Positions 1 to 8,612 are shown, counted from the first letter of the stretch. The stretch: 64,000 nt of DNA from SZUA-448 sp964602475 (GCA_964602475.1 CAZRRN010000006.1:1-64000), one strand, 5' to 3'. Notes: generated by a model from the sequence alone, not told the origin. Numbers and translations: made by a program.

Positions 1-378
1 CAGGATCTCTATGAATCCTCGAAAATCGACGGAGCAAGTGTATACCAGCAGTACATGAAAATCACTCTGCCGTATATGCTGTTTGTTACAGGACCTTACC
101 TGCTGACCAGCTTTATCAATAACATCAACAACTTCAATGTTATCTATCTCCTGACGTGGGGGCAGGCAGTCAACGACCCGAAATTGACAGTCGGTGGAAC
201 CGGAGCAACCGGAGTTGATCTGTTGATTACGTGGTTATTCAAGATTACGACCGGTGCGGACAGTAATTATAAACTGGCGGCCGTGATTGGAATCATGATA
301 TTTGTTGTTGTTGCGGCACTTTCCCTGATCGTATACAACGTAATTCCTTCCACGAGAAATGAGGAGGACTATTCATGA
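1..378 (+). CDS. Sugar ABC transporter permease, MalF type (partial, 5' end outside window)
   Basis: This is the C-terminal part of a carbohydrate ABC transporter inner-membrane permease; the reading frame is already open at base 1. The first codons read through an EAA-loop sequence (ESSKIDGASVYQQY), the cytoplasmic loop that contacts the ATPase in MalF/MalG permeases. Two hydrophobic segments follow, and the protein ends with a short polar tail. The stop overlaps the start of the next permease by four bases (ATGA), so the two are translationally coupled. The substrate cannot be told from this fragment, and the solute-binding protein is presumably upstream of the window. Confidence 0.9.
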   Translation, partial: QDLYESSKIDGASVYQQYMKITLPYMLFVTGPYLLTSFINNINNFNVIYLLTWGQAVNDPKLTVGGTGATGVDLLITWLFKITTGADSNYKLAAVIGIMIFVVVAALSLIVYNVIPSTRNEEDYS

Positions 379-1253
379 CAGAACAGACAAAAAAAAGTAA
401 GCATATGGGCATGAAGACGAGCTCAAGAATTTCAAACACCATAATCTATATTATTTTGATATTGATGACGGTAATCTGGCTGATTCCATTTGTCTGTATT
501 CTGCTGGAATCCTTCCGTGTCGAGTCAACGTGGCAGGTTGGTTATATTATACCGAAGCAGTGGGGCTTTGACAATTATGTCAACCTGATCAAAAAAACCG
601 ATTTCGTGGTCTGGTTCAGGAATACATTCCTGATCGGATTGTGTGTAGCAGTTATCCAGACAATCATGGTACTCAGTATGAGTTATGTGTTATCCCGAAT
701 GAGATTCAAGGGACGACGGGGACTGATGAACTTTATGCTGATTCTTGGAATGTTCCCAGGTTTCATTACAATGATCGTTTTGTTCAAGGTCTTAAGCGGA
801 CTCGGAATGACCGGAGAAGGAGCTAAATGGGGATTGATTCTTGTTTACAGTGCAAGCAGTGGAATGGGTTATTATATTTCCAAAGGTTTCTTCGATACGA
901 TACCAAAATCGCTCGATGAAGTTGCCCGGGTGGACGGAGCAACACGGTTCCAGGTATTTCGAAAGATTACGATGCCATTAGCTAAGCCGATTGTTATTTA
1001 TACGATTCTGACCGCCTTCATGGCACCCTGGGGAGATTTCATGTTCGCGAAGTATATCGCACATAATACCAGCCTTGGTATGAATGTTGCAGTCGGAATG
1101 CAGGGAATGATCGGAACAGCAGCTTCGCTTGCAGCGAATTATACGCAGTTCTGTGCGGCAGGTGTGATTGTGGCAATACCGGTAACGGTTTTATTCATGC
1201 TTTTACAAAAATATTACGTCGAGGGAGTTACCGGCGGCGCGGTGAAAGGATAA
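375..1253 (+). CDS. Sugar ABC transporter permease, MalG type
   Basis: Second integral-membrane subunit of a carbohydrate importer (292 residues, the usual MalG size). About six hydrophobic segments are visible. The EAA loop lies near residues 176-190 and includes LDEVARVDGATRF, the ATPase-docking site. The N-terminus is a short basic cytoplasmic tail before the first membrane segment. The start overlaps the stop of the MalF-type partner, and the ATPase gene follows after 6 bases, giving the order permease-permease-ATPase. The overall sequence style is that of maltose/maltodextrin permeases, but the substrate is not fixed by the sequence. Confidence 0.93.
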   Translation: MTEQTKKSKHMGMKTSSRISNTIIYIILILMTVIWLIPFVCILLESFRVESTWQVGYIIPKQWGFDNYVNLIKKTDFVVWFRNTFLIGLCVAVIQTIMVLSMSYVLSRMRFKGRRGLMNFMLILGMFPGFITMIVLFKVLSGLGMTGEGAKWGLILVYSASSGMGYYISKGFFDTIPKSLDEVARVDGATRFQVFRKITMPLAKPIVIYTILTAFMAPWGDFMFAKYIAHNTSLGMNVAVGMQGMIGTAASLAANYTQFCAAGVIVAIPVTVLFMLLQKYYVEGVTGGAVKG

Positions 1254-1259
1254 CGGATT

Positions 1260-2384
1260 ATGGCAACAGTAAAGCTTACAAACGTTAAAAAAGTATACGG
1301 CAGAAATGTCGTTGCTGTGAAGGATTTTAATCTTGAGATAGCAGATAAGGAATTTGTTGTATTCGTAGGTCCGTCCGGCTGCGGAAAGTCAACTACTCTT
1401 CGTATGATTGCAGGTCTGGAGGAGATTACTGAAGGAACAATTGAAATTGACGGAGTTGTGGTGAATGATTTGCAGCCAAAGGACCGTGATATTGCGATGG
1501 TCTTTCAGAATTATGCGCTATATCCGCATTTAACGGTGTTTGAAAATATGGCATTCAGTCTTAGATTAAGGAAAGTAAAGCAGGATGAAGTATATAAACG
1601 TATCACTGAAGCTGCTGAAATTCTTGGTATTACAGATTTTCTGACAAGAAAACCGAGGGAACTCAGCGGAGGTCAGAGACAACGGGTTGCTATAGGTCGT
1701 GCCATGGTGCGTGATTCCAAGGTGTTCCTGATGGATGAACCGCTGTCCAATCTGGATGCAAAGCTGCGTAATCAGATGCGTGCGGAGATTATTCTTCTTC
1801 GCCAGAAAATCGATACGACCTTTATTTATGTAACGCATGACCAGACCGAAGCTATGACTCTTGGTGACCGGATTGTTGTCATGAAGGACGGTCTGATTCA
1901 GCAGGTCGGTACACCGGAGGAGGTGTTCGACCGGCCGGGCAATCTGTTTGTTGCGGAATTCGTCGGAGCACCGAAGATGAATACGTTAAAGACCGAGCTT
2001 CTGTACGAGGGCGGAAAGTATTATATTACGCCGTATCATACGAAGATCGAGGTTGACGGAAGCAAAGGCGAGCTGCTGAAGAAGAAAGCAGTTTCCGCGG
2101 GGACAATCGTATTCGGAATTCGTCCGGAGCATATAACCATTGTTGATGAGAAGCATCCGAATAAGATTGCCTGTAAGGTGGAAGTGAATGAAATGATGGG
2201 CAGCGAGCTTCATCTTCATGTGGTCGCGGAGAACGGCGATAAGCTGATCGTAAGAACACAGACGATTAATCTTTCCGAGGAGCAGAGGCACAGCCTTTCG
2301 TTTGGAAAGACAGTTTATATTACGTTTGAGAGCAAGGCGATGCATTTGTTCGATGAGGCGGGAACGAGAAATTTGCTGTATTAA
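1260..2384 (+). CDS. Sugar ABC transporter ATPase, MalK/MsmX/UgpC family
   Basis: Cytoplasmic ATP-binding subunit (374 residues, typical for the family). Visible motifs in order are Walker A GPSGCGKST near residue 37, the Q-loop in MVFQNYALYPH, the signature LSGGQRQR near 135, Walker B VFLMDEP near 155, and the switch histidine in YVTHDQ near 190. The last 130 residues form the MalK-type regulatory OB/TOBE domain. It closes the operon begun by the two permeases and is followed by a strong terminator. ATPases of this family often serve several importers, and a paralogue is encoded at 18548-19651, so it may not be dedicated to one transporter. Confidence 0.95.
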   Translation: MATVKLTNVKKVYGRNVVAVKDFNLEIADKEFVVFVGPSGCGKSTTLRMIAGLEEITEGTIEIDGVVVNDLQPKDRDIAMVFQNYALYPHLTVFENMAFSLRLRKVKQDEVYKRITEAAEILGITDFLTRKPRELSGGQRQRVAIGRAMVRDSKVFLMDEPLSNLDAKLRNQMRAEIILLRQKIDTTFIYVTHDQTEAMTLGDRIVVMKDGLIQQVGTPEEVFDRPGNLFVAEFVGAPKMNTLKTELLYEGGKYYITPYHTKIEVDGSKGELLKKKAVSAGTIVFGIRPEHITIVDEKHPNKIACKVEVNEMMGSELHLHVVAENGDKLIVRTQTINLSEEQRHSLSFGKTVYITFESKAMHLFDEAGTRNLLY

Positions 2385-2400
2385 CTTTTATAGCTGGTTT

Positions 2401-2437
2401 ACAAAAACCGGAAGGCTGAAAGCTTTCCGGTTTTTGT
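2401..2437 (+). terminator. Rho-independent terminator of the sugar ABC operon
   Basis: A near-perfect inverted repeat (ACAAAAACCGGAA pairing with TTCCGGTTTTTGT around a short loop) ends in a T run 17 bases after the ATPase stop codon. The A-rich left arm means it could also work on the opposite strand. Confidence 0.85.
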
Positions 2438-2525
2438 GTTAGTACACAGATTAACCGGAGTGAGTGCTGACCGTTGTCAGTAAGACCGCAGTTCTTCACA
2501 TATTTCCTCGGATATCGGTTCCTAC

Positions 2526-2554
2526 TTGTGGCAAATTAAATCTTGTGGTAGTAT
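2526..2554 (+). promoter_or_regulatory. SigA-type promoter for recN
   Basis: TTGTGG and TAGTAT are separated by 17 bp, and a TG dinucleotide one base before the -10 makes it an extended -10 promoter. It lies about 80 bp upstream of recN and downstream of the preceding terminator. No other structured element was recognised between 2438 and 2622 apart from a small CTGAC/GTCAG hairpin near 2466-2480. Confidence 0.55.
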
Positions 2555-2631
2555 ATGCATTGAGGGATAACAGTGAAAAGGTATGACAGAAAGATATACT
2601 GTAAGATTACGGTATAGGGGGATTGCTTTTT

Positions 2632-4374
2632 ATGTTGCTTAGCTTACATGTAAAGAATTTTGCAATTATAGATGAAACGGAGATTGAATTCCAGCCGAAC
2701 CTGAATGTGATGACCGGTGAGACGGGTTCCGGTAAGTCGATCTTGATTGGGTCGATAAACAGTGCGCTCGGAGGTAAGATATCCAGAGAGATGATCCGGC
2801 AGGATGCGGAATACGCCTATGTCGAATTAGTGTTTGATTATGGAAGCTGGGGATGTGATGAAGCCGGAGTACATAATGAAGCTTTTCGTTGTGAGGTAAA
2901 TGCAATTTTCGATAAGTATGAACTTCCGATGGAGGAGGAACAGATAATTATTTCGCGGCGGATAATGGCGAATGGACGTAGCATTGTAAAGGTGAACGGC
3001 GAGACAAGCACACAGGCGGCAGTAAAGGAGCTTGCAGAAGTACTGCTCGATATTCATGGACAGCATGAACACCAGTCGCTGTTGTATAAGAAGAATCATT
3101 TACTGATTCTTGACCGGTATGCAAAGTCAAAGGAAGACCGTGCTCTTTCGGAAGTAAAACGATGTTTTACAGTTTATATGGCATGCAAAAAGGAGCTTGA
3201 GGATGCTTCCGTCGATGCGGAGGGAAGACAACGAGAAATTTCGCTGTTGGATTATGAGTGCAATGAAATTCGGGCAGCGCAGCTCAAATCAGGTGAGAAA
3301 GAGGGGCTGACTCAGAGATACAAGGTATTATCGAACCAAAAGCAGATACAGGAAGCGCTTGGATCCTGTTATCGCCTGATGGAGGAGGATGAGTCGTCTG
3401 TTTCTGCAAATGTCGAGTACGCAGTACGTAATTTATCAAAGGTTTCCGTACTGGATGAACAGCTGGAACAGCTTCATATACAGCTGACTGATATTGAGAG
3501 TATGGTAAATGACTTTAATCGTGCATTAAGTGGGTATATGGGCGATTCAGAAGAAGACAGTGAAGAAAATCTGGCAATGATAACAGAGCGTCTGGATTTG
3601 ATTCATCGTTTGGAAGCTAAGTATGGAAACGGAGAAGAACAGATTTTATCGTATCTTCAGAATGCGGAAGAGAAGCTTGATAAGCTGATGAATTTCGACA
3701 GCTATCTCACGAAACTGAAGCAAAAGCTTTCAGAAGCCGAATCCGAGTTGATTGTTTATAGCGAACAGCTTGGAGTAATTCGCAGAGGGGAAGCAAAAAA
3801 GCTTGAGATAGAAATTAAAGAAGCACTGTTAGAACTGAATTTTATGCAGGTTGAGTTTTGTATTCGAATCACGAATACAGGAATATACAGTGCAAGCGGA
3901 ACAGAAGAAGCGGAGTTCCTTATTTCCCTTAATCCCGGAGAACCGTTGCAGCCGCTGGCGAAGGTTGCATCCGGTGGTGAATTATCACGGATTATGCTTG
4001 GAATCAAGTCTGTACTTGCAGATAAAGATGAAATCGACACATTGATTTTTGATGAAATTGATACCGGAATCAGCGGTCGGACTGCTCAGAAGGTAGCGGA
4101 GAGACTGGCAGTGATAGCAGAGCACCATCAGGTCATCTGTATTTCACATCTGCCGCAGATCGCTGCAATGGCAGATCATCATTATCGAATCGAAAAGCTT
4201 ACAGATGGGCAGCGAACGCGAACTGAGATCATGCAGATCGGAGAGACCGACAGCATTGAAGAAATCGGAAGGCTGCTTGGCGGTGTTAAAATCACGGATT
4301 CAGTACTGAGCAATGCGAAAGAAATGAAACAGTTGGCAGAAGAGACCAGACAGAGACTGAGAGCTAGAAACTAA
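2632..4374 (+). CDS. recN: DNA repair protein RecN
   Basis: SMC-like ATPase of recombinational double-strand-break repair. The N-terminal ATPase half carries Walker A GETGSGKS near residue 29. A long coiled-coil-prone centre (roughly 150-370) follows, and the C-terminal half has the signature ASGGELSRIML near 446 and Walker B LIFDEIDTGIS near 472. The length (580) fits the family. I chose the ATG at 2632 because AGGGGGA at 2616-2622 is well spaced from it; the in-frame TTG at 2623 sits directly against that ribosome site. In Bacillus and many Clostridia recN is followed by spoIVB and spo0A. Here spoIVB follows, but spo0A is 18 kb away. argR, the usual upstream neighbour, is absent. Confidence 0.95.
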   Translation: MLLSLHVKNFAIIDETEIEFQPNLNVMTGETGSGKSILIGSINSALGGKISREMIRQDAEYAYVELVFDYGSWGCDEAGVHNEAFRCEVNAIFDKYELPMEEEQIIISRRIMANGRSIVKVNGETSTQAAVKELAEVLLDIHGQHEHQSLLYKKNHLLILDRYAKSKEDRALSEVKRCFTVYMACKKELEDASVDAEGRQREISLLDYECNEIRAAQLKSGEKEGLTQRYKVLSNQKQIQEALGSCYRLMEEDESSVSANVEYAVRNLSKVSVLDEQLEQLHIQLTDIESMVNDFNRALSGYMGDSEEDSEENLAMITERLDLIHRLEAKYGNGEEQILSYLQNAEEKLDKLMNFDSYLTKLKQKLSEAESELIVYSEQLGVIRRGEAKKLEIEIKEALLELNFMQVEFCIRITNTGIYSASGTEEAEFLISLNPGEPLQPLAKVASGGELSRIMLGIKSVLADKDEIDTLIFDEIDTGISGRTAQKVAERLAVIAEHHQVICISHLPQIAAMADHHYRIEKLTDGQRTRTEIMQIGETDSIEEIGRLLGGVKITDSVLSNAKEMKQLAEETRQRLRARN

Positions 4375-4447
4375 TTATAACTATAATTGTCTCTATCAAT
4401 ATAAAATTAACAATAAAATTATGATTTGAAATAACGTGAAAGATACA

Positions 4448-4521
4448 TAATAAGAAAAGGCTGAAACGTACAGCTTTTTCTTTTTTTGATTTATTNNNNN
4501 NNNNNTAATAAGAAAAGGCTG
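4448..4521. repeat. 16-bp direct repeat flanking an assembly gap, with terminator-like hairpins
   Basis: The same 16 bases (TAATAAGAAAAGGCTG) occur at 4448-4463 and 4506-4521, on either side of the N run. Each copy begins a hairpin ending in a T-rich tract (AAAAGGCTG with CAGCTTTT on the left, AAGAAAAG with CTTTTCTT on the right). Either recN has tandem terminators, or one terminator was duplicated by the scaffolding step that inserted the Ns. Confidence 0.7.
4496..4505. other. Assembly gap (10 N)
   Basis: Ten undetermined bases lie between recN and spoIVB. The true length and content are unknown. A run of exactly 10 Ns is a common placeholder, so linkage across this point is less certain than elsewhere in the window. 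Confidence 1.
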
Positions 4522-4567
4522 GTTGATGCGGTCTTTTCTTTTTATTTTGTAACAGGATAAGAACAAT

Positions 4568-5923
4568 ATGGAGGACATAAGCTTGGTTAAATGTGATTTA
4601 TCGGAGAAAACGATAGTAAGAATAAAAAGAAGACGTTACAGAAAAGCATTGGTTATTGCACTTGTTGCCGCAATATCATTGCTTCTTGGTCTTGGATACC
4701 GGAAACTTGATGAAAGCATTCCGGAAAGAATTACAATTTTAAAAGAACGTGAAGAGCTGTTTGACTTTTCACTTCCGCTGGAAGCAGAGATTGAAGCAGA
4801 AGATGCCGGCACTTTTTTTATTAATCAGGAACCATTGTCTTCGGAACAGCTGAAATTGAATTTTAATGAAGCATTTACTGTGAAAGCAGACGAAACAGGA
4901 AGCTATCCTGCATCAATACGTTTGTTTGGCTTGTTTCGCCTGAAACAGGTCGTGATTGATGTAATTGAGTCAACAGAAATCATTCCGTGTGGTGTACCGA
5001 TCGGGATTATTGCAGATACGGATGGAGTACTTGTTCTCGGAACTGGTACAGTGACGATGAAATCAGGCGGTCAGTATGAACCTGAGAAAACCCTTTTGCT
5101 GTCCGGAGATTATATAATTGGTTTAAATGGTCATAAGGTGGAGTCAAAAGAAAAATTGATCGAAATGGTACAGGAAAGTGACGGAGCATCCGTTTGTCTT
5201 ACAATTCGTAGAAAGGGAAATGAAATGGAAGTTTTTGTTCCAGTTGTTGCATCAACCACCGGAGAGAGAAAGCTTGGGGTCTGGGTCAGGGATGATACAC
5301 AAGGAATCGGAACATTGACTTTTATTACATCTGACGGAGAGTTCTGTGCACTTGGACATGGAATTACGGATGTTGACACCGGAATTTTGATGGAATTTGT
5401 CACGGGCGAAATCTATACAGCGGAGATTAACGCAATAAAAAAAGGTCAGGAAGGCGAACCCGGTGAGCTTACCGGGGTGATTCATCAGGGAGACCGTGCA
5501 AAGGTCGGTCTCATGCTGCAGAATACTTCGCAGGGAATCTGTGGAACGCTACTCATGCATATTGACCAGCTAAAAAAAGTTCTGATGCTGAAAAATACGG
5601 AGCCTTACGAAATTGCATTTTGGAATGAAATTAAGGTTGGAGCCGCGAGTATTATCTGTACCGTAGACGATCAGCCGGGGGAATATTCTATTGAAATTGA
5701 AAAGGTGGAACCAAACGGTGAATCACTGAGCAAAGGAATGATTATCCATATAACTGATGAACGTCTGATTGAAAAGACAGGAGGAATAGTACAGGGAATG
5801 AGCGGAAGCCCAATTATACAGAACGGAAAACTCATTGGTGCAGTTACACATGTGTTTGTAAGGGACAGTACCAGAGGGTATGGGATATTTATTGAGAATA
5901 TGCTCAAGCTCCTTGCAGAGTAA
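4568..5923 (+). CDS. spoIVB: SpoIVB signalling serine peptidase (PDZ domain)
   Basis: Forespore-secreted peptidase that signals to the mother cell and leads to pro-SigK activation in Bacillus. There is one membrane segment (about residues 25-42), a PDZ domain (about 145-220) and an S55 peptidase domain. The candidate triad is intact: His264 in LGHGITD, Asp397, and Ser412 in QGMSGSPI, with Asp and Ser 15 apart as in the Bacillus protein. At 451 residues it is about normal. The start is uncertain: ATG at 4568 has only a weak AGGA site, whereas an in-frame TTG at 4583 has GGAGG at 4570-4574 ideally placed. The sequence is normally followed by spo0A, but here by decayed genes. Confidence 0.95.
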   Translation: MEDISLVKCDLSEKTIVRIKRRRYRKALVIALVAAISLLLGLGYRKLDESIPERITILKEREELFDFSLPLEAEIEAEDAGTFFINQEPLSSEQLKLNFNEAFTVKADETGSYPASIRLFGLFRLKQVVIDVIESTEIIPCGVPIGIIADTDGVLVLGTGTVTMKSGGQYEPEKTLLLSGDYIIGLNGHKVESKEKLIEMVQESDGASVCLTIRRKGNEMEVFVPVVASTTGERKLGVWVRDDTQGIGTLTFITSDGEFCALGHGITDVDTGILMEFVTGEIYTAEINAIKKGQEGEPGELTGVIHQGDRAKVGLMLQNTSQGICGTLLMHIDQLKKVLMLKNTEPYEIAFWNEIKVGAASIICTVDDQPGEYSIEIEKVEPNGESLSKGMIIHITDERLIEKTGGIVQGMSGSPIIQNGKLIGAVTHVFVRDSTRGYGIFIENMLKLLAE

Positions 5924-5934
5924 AAAACAATACT

Positions 5935-5959
5935 AAGCCATGGGTGAACCCCATGGCTT
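5935..5959 (+). terminator. Perfect 10-bp hairpin after spoIVB
   Basis: AAGCCATGGG pairs perfectly with CCCATGGCTT around a 5-base loop, 12 bases after the spoIVB stop. There is no T run after it, so it is a weak intrinsic terminator at best; it may protect the 3' end of the message. Confidence 0.5.
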
Positions 5960-5974
5960 CGCTAAATGAAAAGC

Positions 5975-6003
5975 TTGATATTTATAGTATGCTATATTAT
6001 ACT
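5975..6003 (+). promoter_or_regulatory. Near-consensus SigA promoter ahead of the truncated sigma gene
   Basis: TTGATA and TATACT are separated by exactly 17 bp, 43 bp upstream of the sigma-like start. The promoter appears intact although the gene it drives is broken, so the chimeric segment downstream is probably still transcribed. Confidence 0.65.
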
Positions 6004-6045
6004 CGTAAATGAAATATTTTACAAATACACGGGGAGCAGTTACTA

Positions 6046-6387
6046 ATGTTGGTTTTATTTTTTGACATGATTGATGGAGAAGAAAACAGGGCTTTGTTTG
6101 AACAGGCCTATTATGAATACCGGGATCGTTTATATTTTATTGCCAGACAATATCTAAGAGATGATTTATTGGCAGAGGATGCAGTACAAGAAGCATTTTT
6201 ACATATAGCAAAAAGCTTCTATAGGACTGACGCTGAATTATGTCAAAAAACACTTCATTTATATGTATGTATCATCCGAAATGTATGTATTGACATGATT
6301 CGAAAGAAGAACAGAAGAGTGGTTATATGCCACAGCAACAGAATCTATATCCAACATTTACTGGCATGCAGTTTTTATTCTTCATGA
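6046..6387 (+). pseudogene. Truncated ECF-like RNA polymerase sigma factor (region 2 only)
   Basis: The first 85-90 residues look like sigma-70 region 2: EDAVQEAFLHIAK matches the region 2.1-2.2 helix, and VCIIRNVCIDMIRKKNR resembles region 2.4, which contacts the -10. The reading frame then continues for about 25 unrelated residues and stops. Region 4, which binds the -35 element and beta flap, is missing. From about base 6300-6321 onward the DNA instead encodes an ABC ATPase in another frame (6321-6959), so the gene seems to have lost its 3' half by a deletion or a misassembly. Start: GGGGAG at 6031-6036 is well spaced from ATG 6046. A region-2-only protein should not act as a normal sigma factor. 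Confidence 0.75.
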
Positions 6388-6959
6388 GTTCGTTAAAGGG
6401 TCTCGAGAAGAGCAAGACAAAAGAACAAATCGTAAGTCTGGTTGAAAAGCTTAATATGGGTGAGTATATTAATAAATGTATTAAATCATATTCCGGGGGA
6501 ATGAAACAAAGGTTGCTCATTGCACAGGCACTGCTCGGGGACCCGCAGATTCTGGTACTTGATGAACCAACGGCAGGACTCGATCCAAAGGAAAGGGTCA
6601 GAATTCGTAATCTGATTGCAAAGGAAAGTAGTCATCGGATTGTTCTTCTGGCAACACATGTTGTAACCGATGTGGATATTATTGCCTCTGAAATTATTAT
6701 GCTAAAAGAAGGTGCAATTGTAGAGCACGGAACACCGGAGGCATTAAAGGAAAAAATTTCTTCCTCCGTGTATGCAGTCAGGGTAAATACTGAAGAGCTC
6801 AACCGCTTAGAAAGAACAAGTCTGTTAAGTAATGTGGAAAAGTTGAACCAAGACAGTTACCTTGTTCGAGTGATTGGTAAACAGCCTTTAGGTATGGAAT
6901 GCGAAGAAGCATGGCCAACTCTTGATGATGTATATATGTATTACTTCGGAGAGGAATGA
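6321..6959 (+). pseudogene. 5'-truncated ABC transporter ATPase (no Walker A)
   Basis: The frame opens at the Q-loop (GYMPQQQNLYPTF) and continues through the signature YSGGMKQRLLIAQAL, Walker B ILVLDEPTAGLDP and switch histidine ATHVV, then about 70 C-terminal residues. These features match ABC-2 type export or antibiotic-efflux ATPases (CcmA/NatA-like). The whole N-terminal portion with Walker A, normally about 80 residues, is absent, and the sequence upstream belongs to a sigma-factor gene in a different frame. An ATG at 6327 could start translation, but without Walker A the product could not hydrolyse ATP normally. A permease stub follows at 6972. Confidence 0.8.
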
Positions 6960-6971
6960 GGGAGTTTCAAT

Positions 6972-7031
6972 TTGATCAGTTACGAAATTAATAAAGTCTA
7001 TTCTGATGTTTTTAACATTTTATTTTTATAA
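6972..7031 (+). pseudogene. Remnant of an ABC permease N-terminus
   Basis: A GAGGGA ribosome site at 6957-6963 leads to a TTG codon and 19 sense codons (beginning LISYEINKVYSDVF) before a TAA. Such a start directly after an ABC-2 ATPase is where the partner permease normally begins, and the peptide resembles those N-termini (a short amphipathic helix before the first membrane span). The rest of the permease is missing. The assignment rests on position and style only. Confidence 0.4.
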
Positions 7032-7060
7032 TCACATGCCTGTGAAAAAATCAACGACGG

Positions 7061-7089
7061 TTGACAAAAGCTAAGTGCCGTCATACAAT
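7061..7089 (+). promoter_or_regulatory. Near-consensus SigA promoter for the membrane LuxR gene
   Basis: TTGACA and TACAAT lie exactly 17 bp apart, about 20 bp before the start of the regulator. This is among the best promoter matches in the window and implies strong basal expression or repression by another factor. Confidence 0.75.
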
Positions 7090-7110
7090 AATGGCACATA
7101 AAATTAAGGA

Positions 7111-8559
7111 ATGGGCATTGTAATGAACGGATTAATATCCCCATTGAATCAAACATTAACAAAACCGATGCTGTTACAGGGCATTTGTTTTGCACTCTGT
7201 TTTTTTATTTTTCAACTGACTGAATTCACGGTAAACGATCGAGCAGAGGTTCTCCTTTGTACAGATAAGGTTATCATTGTATATTCTGCTGGAATTTTGT
7301 GCACAGCGCTGGGGTTTCTTTCTTTTTCATTATTACGTCAGATATTTCACCATGAGGGAGCAAGAAAGGCGGTGCTCTGTGTTATCGGTGTCATTGCTGT
7401 TATCTCTGCCGTTCTTGTCTTAATTACAGAACAGCCCGCTCTTTTTATCATGAGTGCATTACTTGCGTTGTTCTCATTTGGAAATATTGGCGGCTGTGTT
7501 TACTATAACTGTGCTATGACCTTTCAGAATAAAGGTCATACCGGACAGATCATCGGTATCGGTATGCCCTTTGCAGTGCTGCTGCAATTTGTCATACAGA
7601 ATATTTTGTTTGAAAAAACAGTATTGATTATAAGCATTGCGGCAAGTGTTTTGGTGTTGATTTATTTCGTTGTTTATCCGCCGCATGACTGGATGCTTGA
7701 AAATCCGCTGTCATATTCCTTCGAGAAAAAATCCGAAGGAAGAACAGTCTGGATATTGGTCACTGCAGTGGCACTGATGTCGGTTATCTGCGCACTGCTC
7801 GACGGAATTGTTGTTCCGGCTCACGCATCCGGACAGACCAGTGTGTCTGACTACAGCCGACTGTTTTATGCAGCGAGTCTTGTAGTGGCTGGTTTTGTCG
7901 CTGAAATGAATAATGGAAGATATCTTTCTCTCGTCACTGTTTGTCTGATGTTTCTTTCTACTGTATCTGGTGCATTTTTTGCAAGTGATGCTTCTCTCTG
8001 GATCGGTACGGTATTTATTTACATATACAGCGGTTTTTATGTGATTCTGCTGACAGTACGTTTTCTTAAGCTAGCGCCGGAATCAAAGAACCCTGCACTT
8101 TTAGCCAGTATGGGAAGAATTGTTCGCAGCCTGACTGTCGCTATTTCAACGATACCGACCGCATTGCTTTGCAAAACCTTCGGTAATATTTCGCTAGTCT
8201 TAGGAAGCTGTGTATTGTCGATTATTCTTATGCTTATTCTGCTTCGTGACATCAGTCTTGTGTTTACATCAAATAAGGAGAAAACCGGGCTAGTGGAGAC
8301 TAAAGAGAAAGCTCAAAAAGAAACTGTTGCAAGGGAGAAAGTAATTTCAAGCTATTCCAGATATTATGATCTTACACCGAGAGAAACAGAAGTTTTTGAA
8401 AAACTGATAACCTCTGATGACGGTACTCAGACAATAGCTGACAGCCTATATATATCACGTCGCGTACTGCAAAGGTTTATTGCTTCCATTCATGAAAAAA
8501 CAGCAACAAAAAACCGTATTGGGCTTTACCAGAGTTTTCATGAATTTAGTAGCAGATAA
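7111..8559 (+). CDS. Membrane-embedded LuxR-family transcriptional regulator
   Basis: A 482-residue protein with about 11-12 hydrophobic segments across residues 15-385, resembling a major-facilitator-like membrane domain. It ends in a cytoplasmic LuxR/NarL-type helix-turn-helix from about residue 420 (YDLTPRETEVFEKL, then IADSLYISRRVLQRFIASIH). The charged linker at about 390-415 would join the two. The architecture suggests one protein that senses something at the membrane and binds DNA. Ligand and target are unknown. It lies just upstream of a three-gene surface cassette on the same strand, a likely target. Start: AAGGA abuts ATG 7111, and ATG 7123 (12 bases after it) is an alternative. 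Confidence 0.85.
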   Translation: MGIVMNGLISPLNQTLTKPMLLQGICFALCFFIFQLTEFTVNDRAEVLLCTDKVIIVYSAGILCTALGFLSFSLLRQIFHHEGARKAVLCVIGVIAVISAVLVLITEQPALFIMSALLALFSFGNIGGCVYYNCAMTFQNKGHTGQIIGIGMPFAVLLQFVIQNILFEKTVLIISIAASVLVLIYFVVYPPHDWMLENPLSYSFEKKSEGRTVWILVTAVALMSVICALLDGIVVPAHASGQTSVSDYSRLFYAASLVVAGFVAEMNNGRYLSLVTVCLMFLSTVSGAFFASDASLWIGTVFIYIYSGFYVILLTVRFLKLAPESKNPALLASMGRIVRSLTVAISTIPTALLCKTFGNISLVLGSCVLSIILMLILLRDISLVFTSNKEKTGLVETKEKAQKETVAREKVISSYSRYYDLTPRETEVFEKLITSDDGTQTIADSLYISRRVLQRFIASIHEKTATKNRIGLYQSFHEFSSR

Positions 8560-8577
8560 TTAAATAATTATTTCAAT

Positions 8578-8612
8578 ATACCGATTTTCAGACGAAAAGC
8601 GGTATTTTTTTT
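8578..8612 (+). terminator. Rho-independent terminator after the LuxR gene
   Basis: ATACCGATTTTC pairs with GAAAAGCGGTAT (one mismatch) around a 4-base loop and is followed by a run of T. It separates the regulator from the downstream cassette, which must therefore have its own promoter in 8613-8743; no clear SigA match was found there. Confidence 0.8.
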
